From Adlercreutzia faecimuris (GTDB lineage: Bacteria > Actinomycetota > Coriobacteriia > Coriobacteriales > Eggerthellaceae), in NCBI RefSeq assembly GCF_022669055.1, contig NZ_JAJMLW010000001.1, positions 1,116,001 to 1,180,000 on the forward strand: a stretch of DNA of 64,000 nt. Direction: 5' to 3'. Positions 1 to 7,603 of the stretch are shown piece after piece. The position numbers were made by a program, and so were the translations under genes. Position 1 is the stretch's first letter, and each line of letters starts with the position of its first letter. Under the pieces are notes generated by a model that saw only the letters and a list, made by a program, of their open reading frames with translations, had not been told where the DNA came from and searched no databases.

Positions 1-107
1 CCTGCGTTTGCGCGCCCGTCGCGCCGCCCGCGCCCGGCGTCCCGCGGCCATCCCGCCCCGCCTTCCGCTGATCGCGCGGATCCGCGCCCGGCGGCCCCGT
101 TCCGTAC

Positions 108-113
108 TATAAT
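108..113 (+). promoter_or_regulatory. alaS promoter, -10 element
   Basis: A TATAAT hexamer lies about 90 bases upstream of the alaS start in otherwise G/C-rich sequence. No convincing -35 hexamer is visible. The leader of roughly 85 bases contains a G/C hairpin (around 153-182) but is too short for a T-box, so no amino-acid riboswitch is proposed. Confidence 0.6.
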
Positions 114-205
114 GTTCCGTCAGCGTGCCCGCCGCCCGGCGGGTGCCGCGCGTGTGGGAAAGCGGGCCCTTCGCGGGCCCTTCGCCATAGACAGGAAGAA
201 CGCCC

Positions 206-2842
206 ATGGAATTCATGACAACCGCCGAGATCCGCGAGAAGTACCTCAGCTACTTCGAGGGCAAGGGCTGCAAGCGCATGCCGTCGTCCTCCCTCATCCC
301 CGATGACCCGTCTCTTCTGCTCACGAGCGCCGGCATGGTGCAGTTCAAGCCCTACTTCCTGCAGCAGAAGCAGCTGGAGGAGCCCTACGTCGGCACCACC
401 ACCGTGCAGAAGTGCGTCCGCACCAACGACATCGACATCATCGGCACCACCGGCCGTCACCTGAGCTTCTTCGAGATGCTCGGCAACTTCTCCTTCGGCA
501 GGTACTTCAAGAAGGAGATGTGCGCCTGGGCCTACGACTTCTCCGTCAACGTCCTGGGCCTGCCGGCCGAGCGCCTCTACTTCACCGTGTTCGAGGACGA
601 CGACGAGACCATCGAGATCTGGAAGGACCTCGGCGTGCCCGAGGAACACATCTCCAGGCTCGGCGAGGACGACAACTTCTGGCGCGCCGGCCCCACCGGC
701 CCCTGCGGCCCCTGCTCCGAGATCTACTTCGACCAGGGCCCCGAGTTCGGCTGCGGCAGCCCCGACTGTGCGCCGGGCTGCGACTGCGACCGGTTCCTGG
801 AGTACTGGAACTGCGTGTTCACCCAGTACGACGGCCAGGAGGACGGCACCCTGCTGCCGCTTCCCAAGAAGAACATCGACACGGGCATGGGCCTGGAGCG
901 CATGGCCGCCATCATGCAGGGCGTGCAGTCCAACTACGACACCGACGTGCTGCGCAGCCTGGTGGGCGTGGGCGAGCGCCTCTCGGGCAAGGCCTACGGC
1001 GACGACCCCGAGGCCGACCTGGCCCTGCGCATCATCGCCGACCACAGCCGCGCGGTCACCTTCATGATCGCCGACGGCATCCTGCCCTCCAACGAGGGCC
1101 GCGGCTACGTGCTGCGCCGCCTGCTGCGCCGCGCCATCATGAAGGCGCACCTCATCGGCATCGAGGGCCCCTTCCTCAACGAGTACGTGGACGAGATCGT
1201 GCGCCTCATGGGCGACGTCTACCCCGAGATCGTGGAGAACCGCGAGCTTGAGCGCAAGCTCATCCTGTCCGAGGAGGACCGCTTCGGCGCCACCCTGCGC
1301 CAGGGCCAGAGCTTCCTGGAGGAGGCGCTCGCCAACCTGGAGGGCGACGTGCTGGCCGGCGAGGAGGCCTTCACCCTCCACGACACCTACGGGTTCCCCG
1401 TGGAGGTCACCCGCGAGATCGCCGAGGCCCGCGGTGTGACGGTGGACATGGAGGGCTTCGAGCGCTCCATGGCCGCCCAGCGCGAGCGCGCCCGCGCCGC
1501 CGGCGCCAAGGACGCCGAGGCCGCCTGGTCCACCTACGGCGGCGTCTACGCCGACCTGCTCAAGGAGCTGGGCCCCACCCGCTTCGTGGGCTACGAGGCC
1601 ACTTCCGCCGAGGCCCGCGTGGCCGCCCTCGTGCGCGACGGCGAGCGCGTGGAGTCCCTGGCGGCGGGGGAGACCGGCGAGGTCGTCCTGGACGTCACCC
1701 CCTTCTACGCCGAGATGGGCGGCGAGGTGGGCGACACCGGCCTCATGGACAACGGCGAGGGGCACGTCTACGTGCTCGACACCAAGGCGCCGGAGAAGGG
1801 GCTCACCGTCCACTCCGTGCGCTGCGAGGACGCCCCCCTGGCGGTGGGCGACGCCGTGGTCGCCCGCGTGGACGCCCAGCGTCGCGCGGCCATCGAGCGC
1901 AACCACACGGCCACCCACATCCTCCACGCGGCCCTGCGCCAGGTGCTCGGCGAGCACGTCAAGCAGGCCGGCTCCTACGTGGGCCCCGACCGCCTGCGCT
2001 TCGACTTCACCCACTTCGAGGCCCTCACCCCCGAGCAGATCGCCGAGGTGGAGCGCGTGGCCAACCTGCGCATCATGGAGGCCGTGCCCACCACCATCTA
2101 CGAGACCTCCCTTGACGAGGCCCGCGCCGACGGCGTGACGGCCCTGTTCGGCGAGAAGTACGGCGAGACGGTGCGCGTGGTGGCGGCCGGCGAGTTCTCC
2201 CGCGAGCTGTGCGGCGGCTGCCATGTGGGCAACACCGCCGAGATCGGCTTCGCGAAGATCACCTCCGAGTCGTCGGTGGGCGCCAACCTGCGCCGCATCG
2301 AGGCCGTGACCAGCTACGGCGCCCTCGCCTACGTGAACAAGGTGGAGGCCGAGCTCAAGGACGCCGCGACGGCCCTGCGCGTGGCCCCCTTCGACGTGGC
2401 TGAGCGCGCGGCCGCCAACGTCAAGGCGCTCAAGGAGCTCCAGCAGAAGGGCAAGCGCGCCCAGGGCGCCATCGGCGGCGACGCCGTGGCCGGGCTGCTG
2501 GCCCAGGTCCAGGAGGCCTCGGCCGGCTACCCGGTCATCATCGCCCGGACCGAGGTGAGCGACGGCGGCCAGATGCGCAACCTGTGGGATGTCGTGCGCT
2601 CGCGCATGGAGCGCCCGGGCGCGCTGGTGGCGGCTGCCGTGGCCGGCGGGAAGCCCGTGCTCATGGCCGCCGGCTCCGACGAGGCCGTGGCCGCCGGCTT
2701 CAACGCCGGCGCCGTCATCAAGGCCATGGGCCCGGCCATCCAGGGCGGGGGCGGCGGCAAGCCCTCCATGGCCCAGGCCGGCGGCAAGAACGCCGAGGGC
2801 ATCGACGACGCCCTCCAGATCGCCCGCGACCTGATCCTCTAG
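206..2842 (+). CDS. alaS: alanyl-tRNA synthetase
   Basis: Charges tRNA-Ala with alanine in the cytoplasm. The 878-residue product has the usual family length and order: class II catalytic core at the N-terminus (start MEFMTTAEIREKYLSYFEGK, then LLLTSAGMVQFKPYF and TGRHLSFFEMLGNF), an editing domain with the zinc motif HTATH near residue 570 and the CGGCH motif near residue 670, and a C-terminal domain ending in a Gly-rich GGGGGKPSMAQAGG stretch. The start at 206 is preceded by an AGGA at suitable spacing; an ATG three codons later is possible. In many Gram-positive genomes alaS is followed closely by ruvX and mltG; here a 14-kb island separates them. Confidence 0.97.
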   Translation: MEFMTTAEIREKYLSYFEGKGCKRMPSSSLIPDDPSLLLTSAGMVQFKPYFLQQKQLEEPYVGTTTVQKCVRTNDIDIIGTTGRHLSFFEMLGNFSFGRYFKKEMCAWAYDFSVNVLGLPAERLYFTVFEDDDETIEIWKDLGVPEEHISRLGEDDNFWRAGPTGPCGPCSEIYFDQGPEFGCGSPDCAPGCDCDRFLEYWNCVFTQYDGQEDGTLLPLPKKNIDTGMGLERMAAIMQGVQSNYDTDVLRSLVGVGERLSGKAYGDDPEADLALRIIADHSRAVTFMIADGILPSNEGRGYVLRRLLRRAIMKAHLIGIEGPFLNEYVDEIVRLMGDVYPEIVENRELERKLILSEEDRFGATLRQGQSFLEEALANLEGDVLAGEEAFTLHDTYGFPVEVTREIAEARGVTVDMEGFERSMAAQRERARAAGAKDAEAAWSTYGGVYADLLKELGPTRFVGYEATSAEARVAALVRDGERVESLAAGETGEVVLDVTPFYAEMGGEVGDTGLMDNGEGHVYVLDTKAPEKGLTVHSVRCEDAPLAVGDAVVARVDAQRRAAIERNHTATHILHAALRQVLGEHVKQAGSYVGPDRLRFDFTHFEALTPEQIAEVERVANLRIMEAVPTTIYETSLDEARADGVTALFGEKYGETVRVVAAGEFSRELCGGCHVGNTAEIGFAKITSESSVGANLRRIEAVTSYGALAYVNKVEAELKDAATALRVAPFDVAERAAANVKALKELQQKGKRAQGAIGGDAVAGLLAQVQEASAGYPVIIARTEVSDGGQMRNLWDVVRSRMERPGALVAAAVAGGKPVLMAAGSDEAVAAGFNAGAVIKAMGPAIQGGGGGKPSMAQAGGKNAEGIDDALQIARDLIL

Positions 2843-2863
2843 CGCCCGCGCCAAGAGAGCCCC

Positions 2864-2903
2864 GAGACGCCCCGCCCGCCACCCGGCGCGCGGGGCGCCT
2901 CTC
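2864..2903 (+). terminator. hairpin after alaS
   Basis: An imperfect G/C stem (GAGACGCCCCGC pairing with GCGGGGCGCCTCTC) begins 20 bases after the alaS stop. It is followed by CTCGTTATG rather than a pure U-tract, like several other hairpins in this window. Confidence 0.6.
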
Positions 2904-2920
2904 GTTATGCCAACGTCCGG

Positions 2921-2926
2921 TATAAT
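2921..2926 (+). promoter_or_regulatory. hsdM promoter, -10 element
   Basis: TATAAT 38 bases upstream of the hsdM ATG and just beyond the alaS hairpin. No clear -35 is seen. It marks the left end of the restriction-modification island. Confidence 0.55.
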
Positions 2927-2963
2927 CGTCCCACCTGCGATTATGCGAGGAGGAGACGAACCT

Positions 2964-5471
2964 ATGAACAAGCAGCAGCTCGCATCCAAGATCTGGGAAT
3001 CTGCCAACCGCATGCGCGGGAAGGTGGAGGCAAGCGAGTACAAGGACTTCATCCTTGGCTTCATCTTCTACAAGTACCTCTCTGAGCAGGAGGAGCAGTT
3101 TTTCCTCAGGGAAGGCATGGCGGCCGCCGACATGGTGCAGCTCACTGAAGAGGACGAGGACACGGTGGGGTACGCTCAGAACTACCTGGGCTATTTCATC
3201 TCCTACGATAACCTCTTCTCCACGTGGATTGCCGAGAGGAACGACTTCACCATCGCCCGCGTATACGATGCGCTCTCGGCTTTCAGCCGTCTTGTCAGCC
3301 CCAAGCGCAAGAGGCTGTTCGAGGGCGTGTTCGCCACGTTGCAGACGGGGTTGTCCAAGCTGGGAGACGCCTCCTCGCAAACGCGATCCGTGCGCGAGCT
3401 CATCCACCTCATCCAGTCCATTCCCATGGATGGCCGTCAGGGCTACGACGTGCTTGGCTACATTTACGAGTATCTCATCGAGAAGTTCGCGTCGAGCGCC
3501 GGCAAGAAGGCCGGTGAGTTCTACACGCCCCATGAGGTATCTCAGCTCATGTCCGAGATCGTGGCCGACCATCTCCGCGAGCGTGACAACATACGCATCT
3601 ACGACCCCACGAGCGGGTCGGGCTCATTGCTCATCACCATTGGCGAGGCGGTCAAGCGCCGTATGGGCAATGCCGACGGCATCGTCTACTATGCCCAGGA
3701 GCTTATCCAGTCCACCTATAATCTCACGCGAATGAATCTGGTCATGCGCGGGATCAACGCCGCGAACATCTACGTTCGCAACGGCGATACGCTTGAAGAC
3801 GATTGGCCGTACTTTGACGACGCGGATCCGTCGGGCACTTACGATCCGCTTTACGTTGATGCCGTGGTGTCTAATCCGCCCTACTCTCAGCGCTGGGAGC
3901 CGGATGGAAAGAATGTAGACCCGCGCTTCTCGAATTACGGCCTGGCGCCGCGATCCAAGGCGGACTACGCGTTCTTGCTCCATGACCTCTTCCACCTGAA
4001 GCCGTCGGGCATCATGTGCATCGTCTTGCCGCACGGCGTCTTGTTCCGCGGCGGCGAGGAGGGGCAGATTCGCCGGAATCTTATCGAGAACGACAAGATC
4101 GCGGCCATCATAGGACTGCCTGCGAACATCTTCTACGGTACCGGCATCCCCACCATCATCATGGTGCTGCGGCAGAACCGATCCGATAGCGATGTGCTCA
4201 TCGTCGATGCCTCAAAGGGTTTCGAGAAAGATGGGAAGAACAACAAGCTAAGGTCGTCGGACATCAGGCGAATTGTCGACGTCGTTGACTCACGTGCGAC
4301 AGTCGAGGGCTTCTCCCGTCTTGTCGGAAAGGATGAGATCCGCGAGAACGACTACAACCTGAACATTCCCCGCTACGTGGACTCCTCGGATCCGGTGGAG
4401 TCGTGGGATCTGTACGCCTCGATGTTCGGCGGCATCCCCCTTGCCGAAATCGACGCTCTGGATGGGTTCTGGCAGGCGTTTCCCGGCTTGAGGGAGTCTG
4501 TCTTCGGTTCCGATGATGGGCATTGCGCCCGTCTCGGCGTTGACGATCTTAAGGGAGCGGTTCTCGGTCATGGGGCGGTAAGGGCTTATTTCTCCCGCTA
4601 TGACGAGGCCTTCGAGACTCTTCGTGCCGACGCTACGACAAGGCTTGTCGACAACTGGGAATCGGTCGATCCCTTGGGAGCCAAGGAAGAGCTTGCCGGC
4701 GAGATATTCGAGCGAATGGAGCTCTTCCCCCTGCTCGACAAGTACCACGCGTTCCAGGCGCTTGATGATGTGTGGGAGGCGGTTTCTGCTGACTTGGAGA
4801 TGCTGCAGACTGAGGGGTTCGAGGCGGCGCGTAGCGTTGATCCGCGGCTGGTTATCAAGAAGAAGAACGGCAAGGACATCGAGGTCCAAGAAGGCTGGCA
4901 GGGGCACATCATCCCCTTTGATTTGGTGCAGCGCCTGGTTTTGGCTGACGACCTTGAGGCCCTGAGGAACTTGGAGGGCGATCTTGCCCGCGTGGATGGC
5001 GAGTGCGATGCTCTTGCCGAAGAGCTGCCCTCGGAAGAGGAGGGCGCGGCAGAGACCGAGCTAACCGAGGATGAGGTAGCGCAGAAGCAGGAGGAACTTG
5101 CCGCGCTGCAGAAGCGTCAGAAGGCGCTGAAGAAGTCGGTCAAAGAGGCGAGGGGGGCGCTGGAGCTCGCGACAGCCGAGGCGATGAAGGGCCTGTCGGA
5201 CGCCCAGGTTCATGAGTTGCTGGAGCGGAAGTGGATCGATCCGCTCGTTGAGGCGTTGGAGGAGCTGCCTCGGAAAGCCGTCGATGAGTTGGTGGGGAAG
5301 ATCGAGGGGCTAAAGGGCAAGTACGGTGACACCTACGCCGATGTGGCCCGACAGATTAGCGAGACGGAACGCGAGCTCGATGAGATGCTGGGCCAGCTCG
5401 TCGGAAGCGAATTCGACATGCTCGGCATCGCCGAGCTGCGCCAGCTCCTGGGCGGTGGACAGCATGACTGA
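2964..5471 (+). CDS. hsdM: type I restriction-modification system DNA methyltransferase subunit HsdM
   Basis: Adenine-N6 methyltransferase subunit that works with HsdS to methylate the recognition site and with HsdR for restriction. The 835-residue product shows the HsdM N-terminal helical domain (MNKQQLASKIWESANRMRGK), the SAM-binding motif I (DPTSGSGSLL, near residue 213) and the catalytic motif IV NPPY (near residue 304). A long charged, coiled-coil-like C-terminal region follows (about residues 640-830). The start at 2964 was chosen for its AGGAGGAG ribosome-binding site at 2949-2956; an upstream in-frame start at 2907 overlaps the promoter. The stop overlaps the hsdS ATG by 8 bases, so M and S are translationally coupled. 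Base composition and codon use are clearly less G/C-biased than alaS or ruvX, suggesting transfer. Confidence 0.95.
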   Translation: MNKQQLASKIWESANRMRGKVEASEYKDFILGFIFYKYLSEQEEQFFLREGMAAADMVQLTEEDEDTVGYAQNYLGYFISYDNLFSTWIAERNDFTIARVYDALSAFSRLVSPKRKRLFEGVFATLQTGLSKLGDASSQTRSVRELIHLIQSIPMDGRQGYDVLGYIYEYLIEKFASSAGKKAGEFYTPHEVSQLMSEIVADHLRERDNIRIYDPTSGSGSLLITIGEAVKRRMGNADGIVYYAQELIQSTYNLTRMNLVMRGINAANIYVRNGDTLEDDWPYFDDADPSGTYDPLYVDAVVSNPPYSQRWEPDGKNVDPRFSNYGLAPRSKADYAFLLHDLFHLKPSGIMCIVLPHGVLFRGGEEGQIRRNLIENDKIAAIIGLPANIFYGTGIPTIIMVLRQNRSDSDVLIVDASKGFEKDGKNNKLRSSDIRRIVDVVDSRATVEGFSRLVGKDEIRENDYNLNIPRYVDSSDPVESWDLYASMFGGIPLAEIDALDGFWQAFPGLRESVFGSDDGHCARLGVDDLKGAVLGHGAVRAYFSRYDEAFETLRADATTRLVDNWESVDPLGAKEELAGEIFERMELFPLLDKYHAFQALDDVWEAVSADLEMLQTEGFEAARSVDPRLVIKKKNGKDIEVQEGWQGHIIPFDLVQRLVLADDLEALRNLEGDLARVDGECDALAEELPSEEEGAAETELTEDEVAQKQEELAALQKRQKALKKSVKEARGALELATAEAMKGLSDAQVHELLERKWIDPLVEALEELPRKAVDELVGKIEGLKGKYGDTYADVARQISETERELDEMLGQLVGSEFDMLGIAELRQLLGGGQHD

Positions 5472-6726
5472 GCAGCGTAAGCCGGAATCAACCCTCAAAC
5501 CCGCCCTGCGATTCAAGGGTTTCACCGATCCTTGGGAACAGCGTAAGCTGGGAGACCACGGAATAACCTACGGAGGATTGTCTGGGAAGACGAAAGAGGA
5601 TTTTGGCCATGGCGAGGCCAGATTCGTGCCGTATACAAACGTATTCGATAATCCCATTACGGATTCTCTCAGGCTCGAATCGGTTGAAGTAGATTCGAAA
5701 CAAAACCAAGTGAAGCTAGGGGACGTTTTCTTCACGGTATCATCGGAGACACCCGAAGAAGTAGGAATGTCTTCAGCCTGGCTCTCCGACCAGCCAAATG
5801 TGTATTTGAACAGTTTCTGTTTTGGATACCGGCAGGATGGGTCTTTCGATTCTAACTATCTTGCGTATATGCTGCGATCGAAAGGTTTCAGGGAAGACAT
5901 CGCGTTGTTGGCTCAAGGCATATCGCGCTTCAACATTTCGAAAAAGAAGGTCATGGAGCTTGATGTTCCTTTTCCTAAGAAGGCCGAGCAAACCCGCATC
6001 GGCTCCCTCTTCCGCAAGCTCGACTCGCTCATCACCCTTCACCAGCGTAAGGTTGATAAATTAAAGACCGTCAAACAATCGCTGCTCGACAGAATGTTTC
6101 CGAAAGAGGACGAGAGCGTCCCCGAGCTCCGCTTCGTCGGTTTCACCGATCCTTGGGAACAGCGTAAGCTGGGAGACCACGGAATAACCTACGGAGGATT
6201 GTCTGGGAAGACGAAAGAGGATTTTGGCCATGGCGAGGCCAGATTCGTGCCGTATACAAACGTATTCGATAATCCCATTACGGATTCTCTCAGGCTCGAA
6301 TCGGTTGAAGTAGATTCGAAACAAAACCAAGTGAAGCTAGGGGACGTTTTCTTCACGGTATCATCGGAGACACCCGAAGAAGTAGGAATGTCTTCAGCCT
6401 GGCTCTCCGACCAGCCAAATGTGTATTTGAACAGTTTCTGTTTTGGATACCGGCAGGATGGGTCTTTCGATTCTAACTATCTTGCGTATATGCTGCGATC
6501 GAAAGGTTTCAGGGAAGACATCGCGTTGTTGGCTCAAGGCATATCGCGCTTCAACATTTCGAAAAAGAAGGTCATGGAGCTTGATGTTCCTTTTCCTAAG
6601 AAGGCCGAGCAAACCCGCATCGGCTCCCTCTTCCGCAAGCTCGACTCGCTCATCACCCTTCACCAGCGAGAGGTCGATATTCTCAAGAACGTAAAACAGG
6701 GTTTGCTCGATAAGATGTTTGTCTAG
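5464..6726 (+). CDS. hsdS: type I restriction-modification specificity subunit HsdS with two identical target-recognition domains
   Basis: DNA-recognition subunit of the type I complex. The 420-residue product has the usual two-repeat architecture, each TRD opening with FTDPWEQRKLG and ending in the conserved helix start LDSLITLHQR. The two TRDs (about residues 19-195 and 226-402) are identical in protein and, as far as can be read, in DNA. The linker helices after each copy differ (KVDKLKTVKQSLLDRMFPKE against EVDILKNVKQGLLDKMFV), which shows two genuine HsdS halves rather than a simple read error in one. Two identical TRDs should read the same half-site on opposite strands, so a palindromic bipartite target is expected. 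The real start is the ATG at 5464 overlapping the hsdM stop, not an earlier in-frame ATG at 5326. Confidence 0.94.
   Translation: MTEQRKPESTLKPALRFKGFTDPWEQRKLGDHGITYGGLSGKTKEDFGHGEARFVPYTNVFDNPITDSLRLESVEVDSKQNQVKLGDVFFTVSSETPEEVGMSSAWLSDQPNVYLNSFCFGYRQDGSFDSNYLAYMLRSKGFREDIALLAQGISRFNISKKKVMELDVPFPKKAEQTRIGSLFRKLDSLITLHQRKVDKLKTVKQSLLDRMFPKEDESVPELRFVGFTDPWEQRKLGDHGITYGGLSGKTKEDFGHGEARFVPYTNVFDNPITDSLRLESVEVDSKQNQVKLGDVFFTVSSETPEEVGMSSAWLSDQPNVYLNSFCFGYRQDGSFDSNYLAYMLRSKGFREDIALLAQGISRFNISKKKVMELDVPFPKKAEQTRIGSLFRKLDSLITLHQREVDILKNVKQGLLDKMFV
5518..6047 (+). repeat. 530-bp direct repeat, TRD-A copy 1
   Basis: Bases 5518-6047 recur at 6139-6668 without a visible difference (offset 621). The repeat contains the whole first TRD plus the conserved blocks at both edges: CTTGGGAACAGCGTAAG at 5531 and the DSLITLHQR-encoding block at 6021-6047. 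Confidence 0.95.
6139..6668 (+). repeat. 530-bp direct repeat, TRD-A copy 2
   Basis: Second copy of the repeat starting at 5518. Sequence diverges immediately outside the repeat on both sides, so the boundaries coincide with the conserved HsdS blocks flanking a TRD. Confidence 0.95.
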
Positions 6727-6753
6727 CGCTTACGCTGGCGATGGGAGGCTCCT

Positions 6754-6939
6754 ATGGATCGCGAACGCGTGATGAAAGAGGCCATACACTCCGGGGAGAT
6801 GGAGGGCGCCTATGTGTCTGCTGAGTTTCGGGAGGATGCGGACGAGTATGTCGCAGGGGAAATCTCCATCGAAGAGCTCATGACGCGCACCAAGCGTCGA
6901 TGGGTTCCCAAGAAGAAGGCGTCTGCTCATGGAGCGTGA
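6754..6939 (+). CDS. VbhA-family antitoxin of a Fic toxin
   Basis: A 61-residue protein with the class I Fic-antitoxin inhibitory motif (S/T)xxxE(G/N), read as S13-GEM-E17-G18. The Glu of this motif is known in the family to block productive ATP binding in the partner Fic enzyme. The C-terminal part (SAEFREDADEYVAGEISIEE) matches the compact helical shape of VbhA. The gene overlaps the following fic by 11 bases, the typical antitoxin-first order. It sits between hsdS and hsdR, which it appears to share a transcript with. The start has a GGAGG at about 6742. Confidence 0.8.
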   Translation: MDRERVMKEAIHSGEMEGAYVSAEFREDADEYVAGEISIEELMTRTKRRWVPKKKASAHGA

Positions 6940-7579
6940 GTTCGTTGACCCTTATCTCGACCCCTCGTCGGGCGTCTTGCGCAACCTTGTCGGCGCCACC
7001 ACCTACGACACGCTGAGAAACGCGGAGGGCGAGCTTGTGGCCATGCGCATGGGGCAGTTCCTCGAGGAGCTCCCCCTGCGTCCCACGGGATCCCTGGATG
7101 ATTTCAAGGCCATCCATCAGTGGCTTTTCCAGGACATCTACGATTGGGCTGGTATCCCCCGTACCGTGGAGATCTGCAAGAACGCGGAGAATTCCGAGTT
7201 CTTTCTGCCGTCTGCCAATATCGGCATGGGGTTCTCCTGGTCTCAAGAAGAGCTCCTCAGGGACGGTGCGCTCAAGGGCCTTCCTCCGGATGGGTTTGTC
7301 CAGCGGTTGGCCTATCATTTCGATAACTACAACTTCATCCATCCGTTTCGTGAGGGGAACGGCCGCACTCAGCGCCTCTTCTGGACGCTTCTGTGTCACG
7401 ATGCGGGCTATGACTTGGATTGGTGCCAGGTGAGCGGGGAAGAGAACGATGAGGCCAGTCGCGCCGCCGCGGAGGAAGGCGATCTGTCCGGTCTGGTGCG
7501 GATGTTCGCGCGCATCGCAAGGCCGACTGACCCCGCTTTGCCGATAAACCAGGGCCTCCTGAGGCTCTCTGACCGATAG
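6929..7579 (+). CDS. fic: Fic-domain protein (AMP-transferase toxin, VbhT-like)
   Basis: Likely transfers AMP (or another nucleotide) to a target protein. The 216-residue product carries the full catalytic motif HPFREGNGRTQR near residues 137-148, with the catalytic His and the anion-hole and phosphate-binding residues all present. No inhibitory motif is visible inside the protein, which agrees with inhibition in trans by the preceding VbhA-like gene. The C-terminal region (EASRAAAEEGDLSGLVRMF) is typical of short Fic toxins. Translation is coupled to the antitoxin by an 11-base overlap. The gene lies inside the hsd operon, 25 bases ahead of hsdR. The target protein cannot be told from sequence. 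Confidence 0.9.
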   Translation: MEREFVDPYLDPSSGVLRNLVGATTYDTLRNAEGELVAMRMGQFLEELPLRPTGSLDDFKAIHQWLFQDIYDWAGIPRTVEICKNAENSEFFLPSANIGMGFSWSQEELLRDGALKGLPPDGFVQRLAYHFDNYNFIHPFREGNGRTQRLFWTLLCHDAGYDLDWCQVSGEENDEASRAAAEEGDLSGLVRMFARIARPTDPALPINQGLLRLSDR

Positions 7580-7603
7580 CAGGATCTGCGGAAAGGATCT
7601 CCT

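Noticed and set aside
86-205. T-box leader for alaS
   Set aside because: The leader is too short and has no T-box sequence or stem I.
112-306. 64-codon plus frame overlapping the alaS start
   Set aside because: Arg/Ala-rich chance frame overlapping alaS in another phase; no ribosome-binding site.
107-3064. 985-codon minus-strand frame opposite alaS
   Set aside because: Low-complexity His/Gly/Ala/Val translation typical of the antisense frame of a high-GC gene; alaS on the plus strand is certain.
5518-6668. TRD duplication as an assembly artefact
   Set aside because: Not excluded, but the flanking linker helices differ between the halves and the gene is a full, in-frame HsdS of normal length, so the duplication was kept as real and flagged for long-read checking.
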